From: a virus
Strand: one strand, 5' to 3'
IMG/VR virus record: IMGVR_UViG_3300017714_000232
Span: 1-20,414 of that record
Length of the DNA stretch: 20,414 bases
A program made the position numbers and the translations under genes. Position 1 is the stretch's first letter. Each line of letters begins with the position of its first letter. Of this stretch, positions 19,343 to 20,414 are shown one piece after another. Under the pieces are notes generated by a model. The model did not search any database. It saw nothing but the letters and a program-made list of their open reading frames with translations, and was not told the origin of the DNA.

Positions 19343-20414
19343 ATGCCTTTAGATAAGTCAGATGATATGGGAGATTGGATAAAAGATTTCTATAAATCTG
19401 ATGCTCCACAATTTAAAGGAAAATCCAAAGACAAAAGACGCCAAATGGCTATTGCAGCTAAACTAAGTGCTGAAAATGTGCTTATGAAAGATTCTGGTAT
19501 AATGCTATCTGAAAAAAGAGCATTCATATTAGCAGCAAGACAAGCATTTGCCAGTGGTAAAAAATCTTTTGTATTTAAAGAAAAGACTTATCCTTGTACT
19601 ATCAAAGAAGAATCTAATTTATTTAGTGAACTTACTGATTTACTTATTACAAAAAAAGAACAATTTGGTAAAGTTGTAGAAACTACTGATGATTCAACAG
19701 GAGATAATGTAGATGACGGTGATGCTCCAAGTCCTGATATTGAAGATGATGAATTAAAAGGCGCTGCTAATATGGCTAAACAAAGATATCAAAAGTTTGG
19801 ATATGAAGATAGTGATGTCACTGGTCAAGCATTACCAGAATCAGAAGTTGATGAGAATATTAAAATTAAAGCCTTTAATAATGCCACTGATAAAACAAAG
19901 AAAGGTTTAGAGATATCTAAAACTGGCGGTATGGGTGGTACTATCTTAATTAAAAACAAAAAAGAACTTAAAGATTTAGAAACACAATTAGCAAAAGCTA
20001 AAAGACAACACAAACTAGCAGAGTCTAATTTTAGAGGTTTGTCTACAAAACTAGCTAACGACCACATGAAATTTCACACAGTTGGTAAACCTGTAGTAGC
20101 TTATGTACAAAACACAGAGCAAGGTAATACGGCTATTGGTGATATTTACTTTTATACAGATGGCAAAAATGTAATAGTAGCATCTGGTAATAGACAAGAT
20201 GGTTTTGGCCGAAGTATGAGACCAGAAGACGCAATTATATCTTTTGAACCATTAAAAGGTAATCTAAAGAAATTTGCACAAGATTGGGTTAGATATCAGG
20301 GTAGAGATTACGACATTAAACTAAATAAAATATCTGATAAAGCAAGAATATTTTCAAATAGTGGTGCCGATAATAATATGGCACCAAGAGGCATGGCAAC
20401 AACTAGAGTCAAAA
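19343..20414 (+). CDS. Modular hypothetical protein, 3'-truncated by the window edge
   Basis: The frame opens at ATG 19343, one base after the previous stop, and runs open to the window end (357 codons visible). It is not recognised as a named family. Modules seen are APQFKGKSKDKRRQMAIAAK at 21-40, the segment LSEKRAFILAARQAFASGKK followed by SFVFKEKTYP at 55-84 (an Ala/Lys helix plus strand that I recall in many small marine-phage proteins), an acidic linker rich in DD and GD at about 115-140, and a coiled-coil-prone ELKDLETQLAKAKRQHKLAE near 212-231. A domain from 242 (MKFHTVGKPVVAYVQ, then a DIYFYTDGKNVIVASG stretch) parallels the C-terminus of the preceding protein. No catalytic motif is visible. 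Its sharing of a domain with the adjacent gene suggests duplication followed by divergence. Confidence 0.8.
   Translation, partial: MPLDKSDDMGDWIKDFYKSDAPQFKGKSKDKRRQMAIAAKLSAENVLMKDSGIMLSEKRAFILAARQAFASGKKSFVFKEKTYPCTIKEESNLFSELTDLLITKKEQFGKVVETTDDSTGDNVDDGDAPSPDIEDDELKGAANMAKQRYQKFGYEDSDVTGQALPESEVDENIKIKAFNNATDKTKKGLEISKTGGMGGTILIKNKKELKDLETQLAKAKRQHKLAESNFRGLSTKLANDHMKFHTVGKPVVAYVQNTEQGNTAIGDIYFYTDGKNVIVASGNRQDGFGRSMRPEDAIISFEPLKGNLKKFAQDWVRYQGRDYDIKLNKISDKARIFSNSGADNNMAPRGMATTRVK

Noticed and set aside
19825-20067. Minus-strand open frame in the last gene
   Set aside because: The plus frame is open through the entire interval to the window edge with typical codon use and shares a domain with the previous gene.

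Overview
The window is part of the late/replication core of a lytic, contractile-tailed, T4-like phage. The DNA is AT-rich and the proteins are rich in Lys, Asp and Glu. Several uncharacterised modules look like ones I recall from marine T4-like phages (cyanophages and pelagiphages), and a phoH gene is present. No photosynthesis gene is seen, so a marine heterotroph such as an alphaproteobacterium (SAR11-like) is a plausible host; that is inference only. Nothing suggests integration: there is no integrase, att site, tRNA, IS or CRISPR. Coding is dense, genes mostly overlap or abut, and no gap exceeds about 110 bases.

Region 1 (2-9688, plus strand) is a virion assembly cassette: tail sheath gp18 (5' truncated), tail tube gp19, portal gp20, neck protein gp13, two putative prohead/core proteins (59 and 248 aa), a small beta-rich protein, prohead protease gp21, a greatly enlarged acidic scaffold gp22 and major capsid protein gp23. 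A strong intrinsic terminator follows gp23. The order is T4-like except that gp13 lies between the portal and protease genes.

Region 2 (9749-10686) restarts at a TATAAATA late-promoter box with a small Cys-containing conserved protein and a gp3-like tail terminator. Region 3 (10766-11449, minus strand) is phoH, convergent with gp3 and divergent from the next block.

Region 4 (11550-17834, plus strand) is a recombination/late-transcription block: uvsY, a small unknown gene, uvsW helicase, late sigma factor gp55, a P-loop (APS-kinase-like) kinase overlapping a nucleotidyltransferase, then the Mre11/Rad50-like pair gp47-gp46. The kinase/nucleotidyltransferase pair looks like one fused protein split by a frame change.

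Region 5 (17845-20414) holds two uncharacterised modular proteins, the second cut by the window edge. They share a related C-terminal domain, and the first contains a preserved internal ribosome binding site and start codon.

Late-promoter-like NATAAATA boxes lie exactly 4 bases before the ATG of three late genes, which suggests leaderless late transcripts or a combined promoter/translation-start element. The least explained material is the post-gp46 modular gene family, the split kinase/nucleotidyltransferase, the repeat-rich scaffold with an EF-hand-like loop, and this promoter-start architecture.
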